A DNA stretch of 64,000 nt. Source: Gnetum montanum (Eukaryota > Streptophyta > Gnetopsida > Gnetales > Gnetaceae). The stretch spans positions 24,564 to 88,563 of the forward strand of contig MNCI01012723.1 of NCBI GenBank assembly GCA_015680685.1, given 5' to 3'. Both the position numbers and the translations under genes were made by a program. Below the pieces are notes generated by a model. The model was not told the DNA's origin. It ran no database searches and saw nothing but the letters and a program-made list of their open reading frames with translations. This document shows positions 1 through 11,946 of the stretch, one piece after another; the first letter of the stretch is position 1, and every line of letters starts with the position of its first letter.

Positions 1-1
1 A

Positions 2-1417
2 GCACAGCCAAAAGAACCCTTTGTGCTATGTGTACCTTCTTACCTGTCTCAGACGACAAGCCTGTTAACATCGACAAGTGTGGCTTAGCAAAAACCCTTC
101 GTTCTTCGGGTCCTATCTCCTACCTTCGTTCCGCAACCCACTATCAATAAAGCCGCGACTCAGCCCGCACCCACACCCAGGGCACCCTTTGTCATCAGGG
201 TGCCAAATTCATCAGTTTCTCCTGCTACGTAGGGACGAATCTCTAAGTCAACACCTCAATCACAACCTAACAGGAAAGGAGAAGGGCGTATGACAGCTAA
301 TATAGCCAAGGATCGAATTACGCTGGGGTTTTCCAAGCCTATGTCCCTCGCCTTGATGACCTTGGCCCCACCCTCTAAAAAAGACAATGCTACGCAAGCA
401 CAACCATCTTCTCCTGGTCCAAGAAGATGCAACCCTCAACCAAAAATCATTTCTCCCCAAGAGATTCGTCTCCTGGGACGAATGGAAAAAGAGAAGGGTG
501 ATAAACAACCAGATTGTGGGCGTGATCTCCTCGACGCTTTTACGCAAGTTAAGCAGGCTCGAAAACAAAAAAATACAACGTTGAGCCTCTATGACTTGTT
601 GATGATGTCACAAAAGCATCGTGAGGCCATGGTTCACATGTTAACGTCCATATCCGTGGATGAGAGCCTGCCAGCGGATGAAGAAGTGATCCACTCCATC
701 ATGCTTTCCCTCGCCGCTGGACAACCTCGGCTTTCCCTACTAATTTTTCATGATGAATCCATGAAGGATGACCCAGAGAAGGGTCAAGTGACAACAACAC
801 CTATGTTCATCACTATCTGGGTTGGCCAATACCAGATCCGGAGAGTACACATAGATGACGGGGTAGTTGCCAATGTCATTCCATACCCCATAGTGGATAA
901 ATTGGGTTTGATCGACTAGATCAGTTCCATGACAATGTCATGTTTAAATTCATTTAATGGGGCATGAGTGCAAGTCAAAGGAATAGTACACATCAACTTT
1001 GTAGTGGGGGACCAATTCCCCACAAACGTAGTGTTTATCATCATCGAGGAGATGCCTGGTTTCAATTTAATCTTGGGGAGGTCTTGGTTGGCTCAACTAA
1101 GGGCAGTCTCATCACCTATCCATCAAGAGATTCATTTGCCCTATGTAAGAGGGGAAGTGACCATCCATGGTGATAAGATGATCCCTCAAGTTGTTAATAA
1201 CGTAGAAATGGAACAGGGTTTGGAAATTGAAATCCCCAAAGATCAGTCTTCTGTCTCAGTATTTGAATAGGCCAAAATAAAGGCTGATGATAGCTTGATC
1301 CAGGATGAACTACCTTTTTAGGAGGAAGATAGTGGCGTAGAGGAACGGAGTAATAAACCTCCTCGTCCATACGCGTCGCCAAGACTAAAAACAATTAAGA
1401 AGCAGCTGCGGAGCCAG
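2..1417 (+). pseudogene. Gag C-terminal region and retropepsin of the Tat-type element
   Basis: One reading frame (frame 2) runs from base 2 to 1417 with stops at 86, about 231, 917, 965, 1268 and about 1319. The first third is Pro/Gln-rich like the gag tail of this lineage. The protease follows: flap-side Asp motif HIDDGVVANVIP near 850-885, then GFNLILGRSWL near 1058-1090, which matches the retropepsin LLGRPW motif. The catalytic triplet reads DDG rather than DSG or DGG. Family knowledge: this aspartic protease cleaves the Gag-Pol polyprotein. The frame ends at a TGA whose flanks (CCA|GTGAATAA) could be a weak splice donor for the spacer that follows. Confidence 0.75.
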
Positions 1418-1530
1418 TGAATAAACATGTTGGCATGACATGTCACATTAGTCCACATTGTTTACTGTTATGCAATTTACGTTCTCTCTTTTCGCATTGT
1501 CCTTATTATGCTTTTTCATAAGCATTACAA

Positions 1531-1750
1531 CCCAAAATGGCCTTAAACTAGTTGTGGCCCACTATGGCCTAAAATTGGCAAATGTAATTTACCCCTTTAC
1601 GCTTATGATGGCCCAGCTCGAAATGGCCTTAAACTAGTTTTGGCCCGCTACAGCCTAAAACTGGCAATTTTTTTTATCCTTTTATGCTTACGATGGCCCT
1701 GCTCGAAATGGCCTTAAACTATTAACCACCTGTAGTGGCCTAAAAATTGT
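1531..1750 (+). repeat. Tandem degenerate repeats, array 1
   Basis: Several imperfect units share a core close to GGCCTTAAACTAG followed by TGGCC and CCTAAAACTGGCA. The same core reappears at 6600-6790 and in a longer array at 10380-10740. All three arrays lie in non-coding parts of the Tat element. Confidence 0.7.
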
Positions 1751-2027
1751 AATCATTCTAACAATATGTTTCACTTCATGAAAACTGTCACATAGATTGA
1801 AGAACACTGTCCTTTCCTCCATCTCAGTACAACAAAATGTTGGCCAATATAGCCACATCACATGTTGCCTTTGTTACCATTTCCACCTGTGTCATTCAAC
1901 TCCACCTCTACCTCATGAAGATCATCCTCATAAGGACTTTCTTCGCGTGGTGTCTCTTTGTGGGGGCGATCCTCTCTATGAGGCTCTTCCTCATGGGATT
2001 TCTTGCCATGAGGTTGATCATCTTTGT

Positions 2028-2135
2028 GGGGCTCCTCCTCATGGAAACCCTCTTCTTGAGGACCATCATCTCCATTACGCTCCTCCTCATGGAAACCCTC
2101 TTCGTGAGGACCATCATTTGCATTATGCTCCTCAT
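2028..2135 (-). repeat. 48-bp tandem repeat in the last exon of the antisense gene
   Basis: Two close copies with a 48-bp period (16 codons) plus a partial third. On the minus strand in the exon frame they encode repeats rich in His, Glu, Asp and Pro, with units such as HEEE and DDGP. The period is a multiple of three, so the repeat keeps the reading frame. Confidence 0.7.
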
Positions 2136-5100
2136 GAGGATCCTCTTTGTGTCGATCCTACGATTTGACATAAAACGCATGTTAGCATCGCCACCGAAAC
2201 TACGCATAACAAGAATACAATAGTCCTACAACTTACCTATGATGGTCCTACATCAGCTGCGAAAGGAATTTGTTCCAAACCAACCCATAGGCATTGCATG
2301 ATCTTGTCCTTGGTAAGCTTAGACCAAACACCATCTCCTAAATTAGTTTCAGCCTTAACCTTCCCCTTTTCCATAGGAGTCCATTGGGGTGGTTCAGGGA
2401 AGAAGGAAGGGGTAGTGGTTTCCCTACCAGGGAGGGTTATTTCTCTCTCTGGGGAGGCGCTTACTGTCACTTGCTCCTAAAACTTTTCGTATGCTCCAGA
2501 AGCATCGATGACATCGAGGAATAGCCGAAGGGATCATGCTTCAACAGCGGAATCCTTGTAATGTTGGTGGTAGGTGACACTTTGTCACTTATACACATGC
2601 TTGTGGTCCTTTTGTGCCTGCCCCCATACTTGGACCCTCGTGCTGAAATCCTTCCAATCTTGGTTCTTTTGGGCTAGGAGATCCATTTGCATCCATTGCT
2701 CAATAAGCTCATGGCTGGCTTGGACATTGTTTCTGATGATCGTCCAATAACGGGTGTAGTCAAACATAGTTGTCTGCCAATTCTCATCATTGGCCTCCCG
2801 ACCTTGCAGAAATTTGTTTTGAGACTCTAGGTCCTCAACCCTACCGGTTAGGAACGTCTTCTCCTTTTCTGCTTTTTGTAACCTCTTCCAAAGATCTTCG
2901 TTGATGTCCTGACACTCCCATAAAGAGTAGGCCAAGTGTAATGCACATTTACACATTTCATCGTAGAGGCTGTGTGGCACTTCGATCACCTCTAGTGAAG
3001 GTTCAGGGTCAGTGTCTAAGTCAACGGGCTGTTTGGGATCCCATCTGAGGCAAGATCCTATAACATGAAAAATAATAGTTAGGCGCAACCAAATAATGCA
3101 ATGTCACAATGCCAACAATCCCTGTGTTATAATAGTCACATACCAATCTTAGGATTGATTCACTCTAGGCAACTGATCATATCATTCGTGGTGCCCTCCA
3201 TAAAGGTGAATTTATCAGGAGTCTCATCCCAATGCTGACTGGGTGCCACTAACAAAGGCACGAAGCTATTGTTAGAAATGTCTATTACGCAAACAAAATG
3301 AGTTGGACATAGTACGGTAGACACAAAGGGCAATGGAGATGTTATGATAACATAAAACTCAATTTAACAAAACCCTCAAAGATAGTAGCATGAGGTTTGC
3401 CCTATGAGGAAAGGTCAAACTTACCAATGACAAATCGTTTCTCTTTTCCTGGCTCATCCAAAAGGACCTCAGCGTCCTCTACTTCCGTTTCTTCTTCGAG
3501 CATAGGAACCTATATGCCACCTACGTTATTAACAGGGGCCTCCTTTTCCAAAACTAGGGTCCCTTCTTCATGCCGTATAACTATTGCCCCTATTTCAGGG
3601 GTCAAATCCTCTACATCTTTCCCTTTGTCTACCAAACAAGCTGAAACATTTACAAATGCTACGCGATGCAAAAATGTCTATACAAAGCGTAATACATATA
3701 TAAACTAATTACGTACCTCTCCACTTCCCAGTTGGGGGATCATTCTTGTGAAATTTGATTCGTAGCCTCTTTCCCTCTATGTCAGTCGGGCCAGGAGACT
3801 CAACGGCCAGACGATGTTTTTTCCACTGGACTGATGAACTCACTATTTCTTCTACCAGGAATTTCCCCTTTGATGCACTACTAGTGTAAGAAGGGAGCGT
3901 CCCACCCATGCTATCTTGGCTCCATGCAGGAGGCACCTCCAGATCCTTAGTCATAAGTGAAAGCGAATCCCTGATACCTTCAGGGGGATCTTGCGATCGA
4001 GTGGTGCGAAAAACCTACGAAATCTATGATTTGGAAATCTAATTACGATCTTGCTATACCCAGACTCCATCCCTACGAACCACCAGAAATTTAGCAAAAT
4101 GCTGAAAGTAAGCTAAAAAAAAGGTGAAATGCACATTGAAACGAGACTTAAGCTTCTTGCGAAGCTTGACCATTTCATCCTGTAGGCCTTCAGCAAGGTA
4201 ACTGGCCCAATTATACCATATTCCCTCCTCCATAACCTCCCACATGATTTGAGCCTACTTTATGGTAAGGATTCTTCCCTGGGAAAGTAACTTGGGGAAG
4301 GCACGGGCTCGGAAGAGAGGATAAATGGTATTAGCCACCTCTAGCTAGATTTTGTCAGCAAGGATGCCTTTTGGCTCTTTTTTAACCCCTAGCCACTCCT
4401 TTTGCCAAAAAATTTGACGAACAGTCGAGTGTCAATATCAAAACTCACATGCACGTTATGCACGTGCATGTAAAAATGCTCGGCTTCTTCACTGAATGAG
4501 TCAACTAGGGTTAACATTTCAGCTGAAGTGACATCAGTGCTTGTAGCCAAAATTAGCTCCATCAGTCCAGCTTCCCAGAGGTTATTGGTTAGGGTAGCTG
4601 GAGCTACTCCATGGCAAAGCCAACACTGCGCCTCTTTTATGTCACCATAACGAAAGAAGAGACTGCTTGTTTCACGCCTAGAGGCTATCATCGTGACCTC
4701 TCATGATTACCTAACTAAGAATATAAAGCAATGGTTTAGACAATATAGCAAAATAATACAATTTTATACATTATTTCCATTTTGTAAGATTCTACAATGG
4801 ACCACCATAGCTTAATTTACCATGTCCGAACGACGAAGGAAACGATGGGATTTTCTCTTGCACGTCCGCAATGGTGATAGGACGATCCAAAGTCCACTCC
4901 TTATCCAGCCATCCAGAGTTTTTACACTTGGCAAAGAATCTGACATAGCAGACAGGGTAGTGTGGGATTTCAAATTCTACTTGTCCTAGGACACCAGCAC
5001 ATACATTGCTAATAGAAGTGAACTCCTTTATGGCTGTTTCAGTTGTAGATAACATATCTGTATCACCTTGGAGACCATGCTCATTGATAAAGAACCTACA

Positions 5101-5797
5101 CAACAGAATGTGGACAATTGTTTAATACTTGCCACAAATTCAAACAATGGTTAGCGTATCATAACACCGTGGAAACACTTATCTGCTTGCATAATACACA
5201 ATCCCAGGTGGATTCTGGAAGTAGGTCGTAAGATGACGAGCCACGAACAGAGTGTTGTAGGCATGATAACAATCAAACCTAAGCATATCCCAGATCCAAG
5301 ATAAATGCCTCAAACCCTTGGCACTCTATTCATGGTCTTCCATCCACACGGTTTCTATTGAGTCATCCACCAGAAATGTTAAGATGCTCTGTGTTGATCC
5401 AACTAGTAGCATCTCCAGAATGGCGACGGTTGTCTCAGCCAATAGATGCGACTAGATAATTATGCTGAAATTACACAACAAAAACTGCAAAAACTCCTGT
5501 GCGCCTCTTCAGAATGAAATCGACTCCTCCCCTACATGAGCATGAGGAGGAGGAACATTGGCCACGGGGACATGTAAACAGCACAGAACGCCCATAATGT
5601 CCAAGATGATCAGGACGGGCTTTAACGTAATCCTTTATAATAAAACACACTACCATTAGGAAAAAAAATTTAGACATGTTAACGACATAAGAAAAAAAAA
5701 AGGAAGTTCATAAAAATTCATTATGCAATATTAGAGTCTTCGTTACCTCGATTCCCAGAAAATTGTAGGTTACGCTAGAAATGCATTACCAAAACCG

Positions 5798-6037
5798 CCC
5801 AAACCCTTGCGACGGTGCAAGGTCTGTCCCTGATAATAGCAATAAAAGTAACACCGCATATTGTCCTAGCGTAACATGCAACCATTATGGGTGAGACAAT
5901 GAAATCCTATTTACACTACATAAGGGTATAATACTTGGACCCCTCCAGTTATGCATTGCGTTTGAATAGTATTGCCCAAGATCACCCAAACCCTTGCGAC
6001 GGTGCAAGGTCTATCTCTGACAATGGCGATAGGGGTA
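5798..6037. repeat. Direct repeat pair containing a short hairpin
   Basis: The block CAAACCCTTGCGACGGTGCA and its following bases occur at about 5798 and again at about 5984, roughly 186 bp apart. The core CCTTGC-GACGGT-GCAAGG can form a six-base stem. The pair falls in the first intron of the antisense gene. No function is recognised. Confidence 0.65.
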
Positions 6038-6382
6038 ATATTACAAACTACAATAGCTTAGCCCACACAACCAGGTAACAACGCTTGACATAATACACAT
6101 CTTTGAAACAAGTATAATTACGATGCCATAACAATGAAAATAACAATCATGTAGGAAAGGTAAAAAGTGACCTATCAGGCAAGTGGAGTAGCGTCCCAAG
6201 TTTCAACCTGAGCTTTAGAAATCCACTCCAAAATCTCTAGCACTTCATTGATCTTTTCCAATTTGGCATGTTTGCCTTTGATCTTCAGTGCCATGGTTAC
6301 GCCTGAACAATCTTTGCAAAATCGTCTACTTACGCCTTCCTTTCACTCTCCTTCTGCTATAGCCTAATTCAAATTCGCGATG

Positions 6383-6388
6383 TTTATA
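6383..6388 (-). promoter_or_regulatory. Candidate TATA box of the antisense gene
   Basis: The minus strand reads ACTATAAACA about 90 nt upstream of the proposed ATG at 6294, a normal distance for a plant promoter. Position and motif are the only evidence. Confidence 0.4.
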
Positions 6389-6599
6389 GTATGCTTTGAG
6401 GACAAACCATCAACTTAAAAATGTAATGGTTGAAACTAACTATTTTTCGTGTTCGATCAATGCGGAACCTTCCCGAAACGCAGGTATGTCAATGCAACAT
6501 GAAGCGTGAAGATCACAACATTAATCTCGTAGATATCATATGGATTACAGTCTGAAAAGACCCTAAACTAACACATAGCTTATTGTCTCATAATCTGAT

Positions 6600-6790
6600 C
6601 GCATTAACTATGGTTTGCACAAAATTCTAAATAAGCTGCTTTGACACACTAGACATGCCACGTTACACCTTTCATCATAGTTTGCAGAAGTCTTACGCTA
6701 ACATCTAGGAAACCAAGCTTGCTGCTTTCTTACAAACTGTGCATATTGTAACAGTCCGCTAAGACCTTAAACTGGCAACCTTTTAACATG
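6600..6790 (+). repeat. Degenerate repeats, array 2
   Basis: Two or three weak copies of the core seen at 1531-1750, best at about 6750-6776 (TCCGCTAAGACCTTAAACTGG). With array 1 they bracket the antisense gene. Confidence 0.5.
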
Positions 6791-6881
6791 CATCTTTTGA
6801 AAGCCTTATATGATTTCAACAGATCGACAAAAAACAATATAACAACTTTCGTTCTTGGTGGTTTTGCAGGTCAATTAGCAA

Positions 6882-8357
6882 ATGGACATAGCTTTATTTG
6901 CACCCCTAGCCCTAATAGGTCCATACGGGGAAACTATTAGACAGCTCAACCATGTACTAATAAGAACTGATGCTTCTCTTTATGACACAACCATAGCAAC
7001 ATCAGAAATATCCCCAAACTGGCCAAAACATTTGGCCCAAACCCTAGACCTGGAAGCTAGTGATGTGACCGAGGATCCCCTTACTGAGGTCCCTGTAATT
7101 ACGCAAAAAGAGAAAAGTAAAACTTTGAAAGTTAATTCTCTCCTTAACCAACAAACGTAGAGTGACATACTCCGAGTGCTCCAAAATAATGTTGTGGTAT
7201 TCGCATGGTCATACGAAGACATGCTAGGTTTAGACCTAAGACTAATACATCACAACATAGTTTTAAACCCACATATCAAAGCAGTTAAATAGAAAGCATG
7301 AAAGATTAAGCCTGAAATCACACTGGTAGTGCGTGATGAAATCACTAAACTGTATTAGGCTAGTTTGATTCGCGCGGTCGATTATTCAGACTGGGTGTCA
7401 AACATCGTAGTTGTCTCTCAGAAAAATGGAGGAATACGCATCTGTATAGACATCTGCAATCTGAACAAGGTAACGATTAAAGACAACTTCCCATTACCGA
7501 GTATCAACCAACTTATCGATACAACACCTGGCCAAGCTTTACTATCTTTTATGGATGGGTTTTTAGGTTATAATCAAATTTTCATCAACCTAGAACATCA
7601 ACTGACTACAACCTTCATGAACCCCTGGGGAACTTTCTGTTACACCATGATGCCTTTCAGGTTAAAAAACGCTAGAGCAACTTATCAACGTGCCATGACG
7701 TAAATCTTTAGTGATTACCTCTTAGAGAGATTGAACTACTATGTAGATGACATAGCTGTCAAATCTAAGAAGTCGGAAGATCACCCAGAAGACCTAGAGT
7801 TAATCCTGAAACGATGTCTCAGGCACGACCTACGACTCAACCTAAGAAAATGCATCTTTGGAGTCAAAAATGGATGCATGTTGGGGTTTGTGGTATTGGA
7901 GACTGGAATATGGGTCGACCTCGACAAGGTTAAAGTCATCGTTAACCTAGCACCACCTACAAACCTCAAAGAATTACGTGGGTTGCAGGGTAGGTTGCAA
8001 TTTATCAAGCAGTTCATCTCAAAGTTAATAGATAAATTATGTCTTATGCAGCATCTGCTTAAGAAAGGAGTTAACTTCGAATGGACCGAAGACTGCCAAT
8101 GTGCGTTTGATGACCTGAAGAAAGAGCTGTTACATTTGCCAATGGTTTTCCCACCACAAAGGGATCAACCTTTCTACATCTATCTGGCAAGCTCAGATGT
8201 GTCTATAGTTGTGTTGTTGTGCCAAAGAAGGAACGATGGGTCAAAAGTCCCTATCTATTATCTAAGTCACACTCTATTTGCATATGAAACAAGGTACAAT
8301 GAGGTAGAGCGAAACTGTTTGGCATTGGTGTTTGTACTAAAAAATGTAGACGCTATC
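6882..8357 (+). pseudogene. Reverse transcriptase and start of gypsy RNase H, Tat element
   Basis: The pre-RT segment reads VVFAWSYEDMLG near 7190-7230. RT core motifs follow: WVSNIVVVSQKNGGIRICID (7396-7455), FPLPSINQLID, LLSFMDGFLGYNQI, and the catalytic box YVDD at 7740-7751, which is intact. NLKELRGLQGRL near 7960-7995 is a Tat signature, and the gypsy RNase H starts near 8150. Stops interrupt at 7158, about 7290-7300, 7357 and 7701. A frameshift near 8358 moves the RNase H end to another frame (8358-8520). Family role: copies the element RNA into DNA in virus-like particles. Confidence 0.85.
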
Positions 8358-8619
8358 TTTTCCGTAGTGAAGTTAACATAATTTGCAAGAACAACATTCT
8401 GCAGGCCATCATAAACAATTTATACGAGAGTAGTAGGATAGCCCGCTGGAAGGCCATCACAGCAGAATTTGACTTGCACTACATCGGTCAATCATACATG
8501 AAAGGCCAGGCCATAGTTGACTAGCTTGTAATATCACCTGTTAACAATCAAGTTACGATAGAGCTTGAGTTTCCTGATGAACAGATACATAGTTTAAGCC
8601 CTATATCGATAGGCCTCAA

Positions 8620-9000
8620 AACAACATTATACGTTGATGGAGCTTTGACTACTAGAGGAGGCAGTGTTGCCACTATCATTACGCTCTCCCCTGAAGATGT
8701 TCGTCCACTGGCTTACCACATGGCATTTCCTTGTACGAACAATGTGGCAAAGTACGAGGGGCTCCTCAGGGGATTGTTGATAGCCAAGGAACTCAACGTT
8801 CAACACTTGGCAATCTGAGGCGATTCAATGCTTGTCATCAATCAAATCACAAGGGTCTATGCCTGCAAAACTATACATCTGCAGCCCTATTGCGATATGG
8901 CTAAAGATCTCCTGAGACAATTCACGACGACTAACATCCAACATGTGCCACGTAATGAGAACACCGTAGCTGATGCACTAGCCACACTAGCTTTAAACGT
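8620..9000 (+). pseudogene. Second (archaeal-like) RNase H domain, Tat element
   Basis: This domain follows the first RNase H and precedes integrase. Its acidic set is visible: YVDGA, KYEGLL, GDSMLV and TVADALA give D-E-D-D. The phrase NNVAKYEGLL is characteristic of the plant-type RNase H known from Tat-lineage elements. One TGA stop falls directly before GDSMLV (8818-8820). Having two RNase H domains supports the lineage call. Confidence 0.8.
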
Positions 9001-10348
9001 GCCACCACATTTGTTTGCCACCTTGCCTGCCTTAATGACGGAATGTATAGATCCTATCATACAAGTGACACAAATCTCTTCTCTAAGCATGGGGGGAATG
9101 CCAAAATGGTACGATAACATTAAAACTTACCTTCTGCATGGTGAACCACCGCACGAGTTAACACTTGCACAAAAAGATGCAATCCACAAGCGTGCCAGGT
9201 AATACATCATTATCAGAGATAGTACTCTATGTAGACGCTCTTTTGATGGAGTATTGCTAACCTGCGTTAATAATGACCAAGCACAAAGAATAGTTAGTGA
9301 AGTCCATGAAGGACTATGTGGAGGACACATAGCCCCATGAGCCATGGCCACTAAAATCAGGCGCTTAGGGTATTACTGGCCATAAATGGAATGAAACTGC
9401 CTTACCAAGGTTAAGACATGTGATACATGCCAACATTACACAAATTTAATACACATGTCACCAACTAAATTACATACTACATAGATCACTTGGCAATTCC
9501 AACGATGGGGACTAGACATCATAGGCCCCATCACGCCTAAGTCTTCCACAAGACATAGCTTCATTATCACCGCCACCGAGTACTTCACAAAGTGATTGAG
9601 GCTATTCCCCTACGAAAGATTACATCTCAACAAGTTTGTCATTTAGTCTTGGACAATATAGTAACTAGGTTTGGGCTTCCCATGACTATTGTGACTGAAA
9701 ATGGACCATAATTTAGTAGTACCAAAACCAAATCTTTCTGCAGTAACCTTGGTATCAAGTAATCTTTTTCCTTACCCTATTACCCACAAGAAAATGGTCA
9801 AGCAGAGGCAACAAACAAGGTGGTTATCAATTTACTGAAAAAGATGCTCAGAAGCAACAAAAAATGATGGCATGAAAAAATCCTCTATGTGCTATGGGCC
9901 TATCGTATGACATGCAGAATAGCTACTAGTAGGACACTCTATAGCCTAGTTTATGGATTTGAAGCGGTGTTGCCCCTGGAACTACAGGTTCCCTCACTGC
10001 AGATGGTCCTCTTCACGGTTATAAATAAGACTCAACACAACGAGTCTAGGATCATGGATCTAGACTTAGTAGAGAAGAAAGACATTCAGATACTTGACAA
10101 CATTGAAAGATATCAAGACAGGCAGAAATAGAAGCATCATCGCAACCTGCATTAGCGACCAATCAAGAAAGGAGACTTGGTTCTTAAGGCCGTTTGTGAA
10201 CTAGTGAGCAAATTCTCTGCAAGCTGGAAAGGCCCTTTCTTGGTCGTCAATGCATATGACAGCGAAGCATTTAGGTTAGTAGACATCAATAGCAATGAAC
10301 TCCCAAATCTATTGAATCATATGTACCTGAAGCGGTACCACATCTAGA
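9001..10348 (+). pseudogene. Integrase, Tat element
   Basis: The HHCC zinc region is visible as HEGLCGGH near 9310 and CDTCQH near 9420. The core starts WGLDIIGPITP near 9510. The second catalytic Asp is replaced: the usual SDNG reads TENG near 9695. The third region reads ENGQAEATNK near 9795, and the C-terminal part has SWKGPFLVV then MYLKRYH at the very end (10320-10348). There are several stops and one frameshift near 9593. The family protein inserts the cDNA into the genome; this copy is dead. Confidence 0.85.
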
Positions 10349-10379
10349 CATCAGCTCGGCTCAAACGCAAGGTAACCAA

Positions 10380-10740
10380 TGTCTGCTACGATGTAAAATT
10401 GGCAGTGTTGTACACGTCCACTACAACATAAAACTAGCACTTCTTGCACGCATTCGCCACGATGCTAAACTAGCAAAGTTTTCGACGATTTGCCATGACG
10501 TGAAACTGGCAAGGTAAGCATCTGTCTGCTGAGACGTTAAACCAGCACAGACTTGTCCTTGGGTCACGACACAAAACTAACTCCCACAACACGGTCTGCT
10601 AGGACCATAAACTAGCTCTTCCACCATCCGCTATGACGTAAAACTAGCACGCTTCAGTTTGCCCAGACTTTAAACCAGGACCACGGTCTACTGAGACTTA
10701 AAACTAGCAACAACAGTCCACCAGGACTTAAAATTGGAAT
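10380..10740 (+). repeat. Tandem degenerate repeats, array 3
   Basis: About ten units of 30-40 bp, each with a core close to CYRCTANGACNTAAAACTAGC. The array starts about 30 bp after the integrase stop. The same core occurs in arrays 1 and 2. Confidence 0.75.
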
Positions 10741-11933
10741 ATGTCAATAGAAAATTCATGAAGCAAGTGAGCATGATCATTCTTGCACGGCATTCCTACC
10801 AGATGGAACGGATGGGGTGTCAGAACAGACGCAATGCCGCTACCCTACTGGCATCCTACTGATTCCTCAGATATGCCGAAAGACATACTACTGACCCCTC
10901 AGAGATGCTGCTACAATGGAAACTCTATAGTTGCAACTCCTGAGGTTAACTTCGCCACTTGGGGTCCCAAGGAAACTATGGTCACCCATAGCCTTGGTGG
11001 TCTCCACCCGTCGCCGCAACAAGACTCTGGCCTAGCAGATTCATCTGTCTAGTTATTTGCCTGGTCGATTGGATAAGATGAATCTAGCTATCGATGGTGA
11101 AATATTGAACCATGGCATCAACAAAGGGACCCTTGCCTCTTGCTACAGTCCCTTCTCTGTGGCTTGTGCTCTCCTTTTCGCTTTGGGTAGTACTTGTTTC
11201 AATAGCCTCCCTAGCGATTAGGATGATTGCTTTTGCTCTTTGTTCTCTGTTATGTTTTGCAGGTTACTTGCTACGATACTGTTGTTCAAGAATGTATTCA
11301 CTAGGAGGTGAGGCATCACAACGTTCTGAGCTGGCTACTCAGATTAGCCTAACTACTTGGGAATGCAAACCCTGCCTTTTTTTTCCTCCATTAGAAAACT
11401 GATTTCACTTTCTCTTTTCTTTATCCTTACAACTGCCCTTACCCTCTCCTCCTATTTGTACACAATGTGAACGTACAAGAAGTCTTTCCCACATGATAAA
11501 CATCACATCCATGGATTGGTGTAATGCAACTCGCCTCATGGAAAGCATCTATAATTCAAAAAAAAAAACAATGGGCAAAGCTAGGTAAAATGGATGAAAC
11601 ATAACTCATCCAGGCCATACGGGCGTAACACAACTCGTTCGTGCAAGCCCCGCATACACAGTATAGTAGGGTAACCTCTCGGGAAAAGACCCATGAGAAG
11701 ATGCCTAAGAGCATGTTTGTGAAAGTTTCCTGCTCATATGCTTGAGTCTTCCCCGAACCTCCCTCCCTCACTACTGTAAGATCCCTCCTATGCTCCTTAC
11801 GCCCCCAACCTTTGCACTTCTAGGTTTGACAGAGCGACATTTGAGTAGTTGCCGACGGACGCTATTGGTGTCTTTACCTCTATGGTGTTTCGCACTCTAT
11901 GTTGACGTCTCTCGGGCAAGCCCTCCAAACATC
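10741..11933 (+). other. Non-coding spacer between repeats and 3' LTR, with a small hydrophobic ORF
   Basis: No retroelement domain is recognised. An ORF at 11112-11402 (96 codons) encodes a very hydrophobic first half with two possible membrane segments and no known motif; a TTTTGCAG acceptor-like site at about 11257-11264 lies inside it. Another ORF at 10783-11052 has no visible domain. Both are probably chance. Confidence 0.4.
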
Positions 11934-11946
11934 AACAAAGAGGGGC
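11934..11946 (+). promoter_or_regulatory. Candidate polypurine tract of the Tat element
   Basis: ACAAAGAGGGG is the best purine run upstream of the LTR promoter and is followed a few bases later by TG dinucleotides that could open the LTR. Without the 5' LTR the start cannot be fixed. Confidence 0.35.

Larger units (their letters stand above)
1858..6294 (-). pseudogene. Decayed multi-exon gene, antisense inside the Tat element
   Basis: Not recognised. Exons inferred from splice signals and phase, 5' to 3': about 6174-6294 (ATG at 6294, context ACCATGG), 5183-5464, 4821-5095, 4060-4684, 3717-4014, 3425-3640, 3144-3281, 2597-3057, 2237-2476, 1858-2157 (stop TGA at 1858). Exon phases agree at the joins 5183/5095, 4821/4684, 3717/3640, 3425/3281, 3144/3057 and 2237/2157. 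Donors include GTAAAT, GTACGT, GTAAGT and GTATGT; acceptors include TTTCAG, TTGTGTAG and TTATAG. The product would exceed 945 residues, with a Lys-rich start, a coiled-coil stretch (3057-2597) and a His/Glu/Asp-rich repetitive tail (1858-2157). Decay seen: donor at 5181-5182 is AT instead of GT, stops in five exons, one frameshift near 4400. The 4015-4059 intron is only 45 nt. It could be a captured host gene or a lineage-specific antisense ORF. Confidence 0.65.
1417..6869 (+). other. Spacer between protease and RT, possible retroelement intron
   Basis: No sense-strand Gag-Pol coding lies in this stretch. It ends in a good 3' splice site, TTTTGCAG at 6862-6869 after a T-rich run, immediately before the RT-side frame. 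It begins with a weaker GT at 1417. Ogre-type elements are known to carry an intron at the protease-RT junction, so position and acceptor fit, although this spacer is much longer because it contains the antisense gene at 1858-6294. That the spacer is spliced is inference. Confidence 0.5.

Noticed and set aside
13-293. Separate small ORF at 78-293
   Set aside because: The frame that continues into protease is the adjacent one, interrupted by stops; the open ORF is out of frame.
1797-2223. Plus- and other minus-frame ORFs over the 48-bp repeat
   Set aside because: Open frames arise from the repeat itself; the frame in phase with the upstream exon is preferred.
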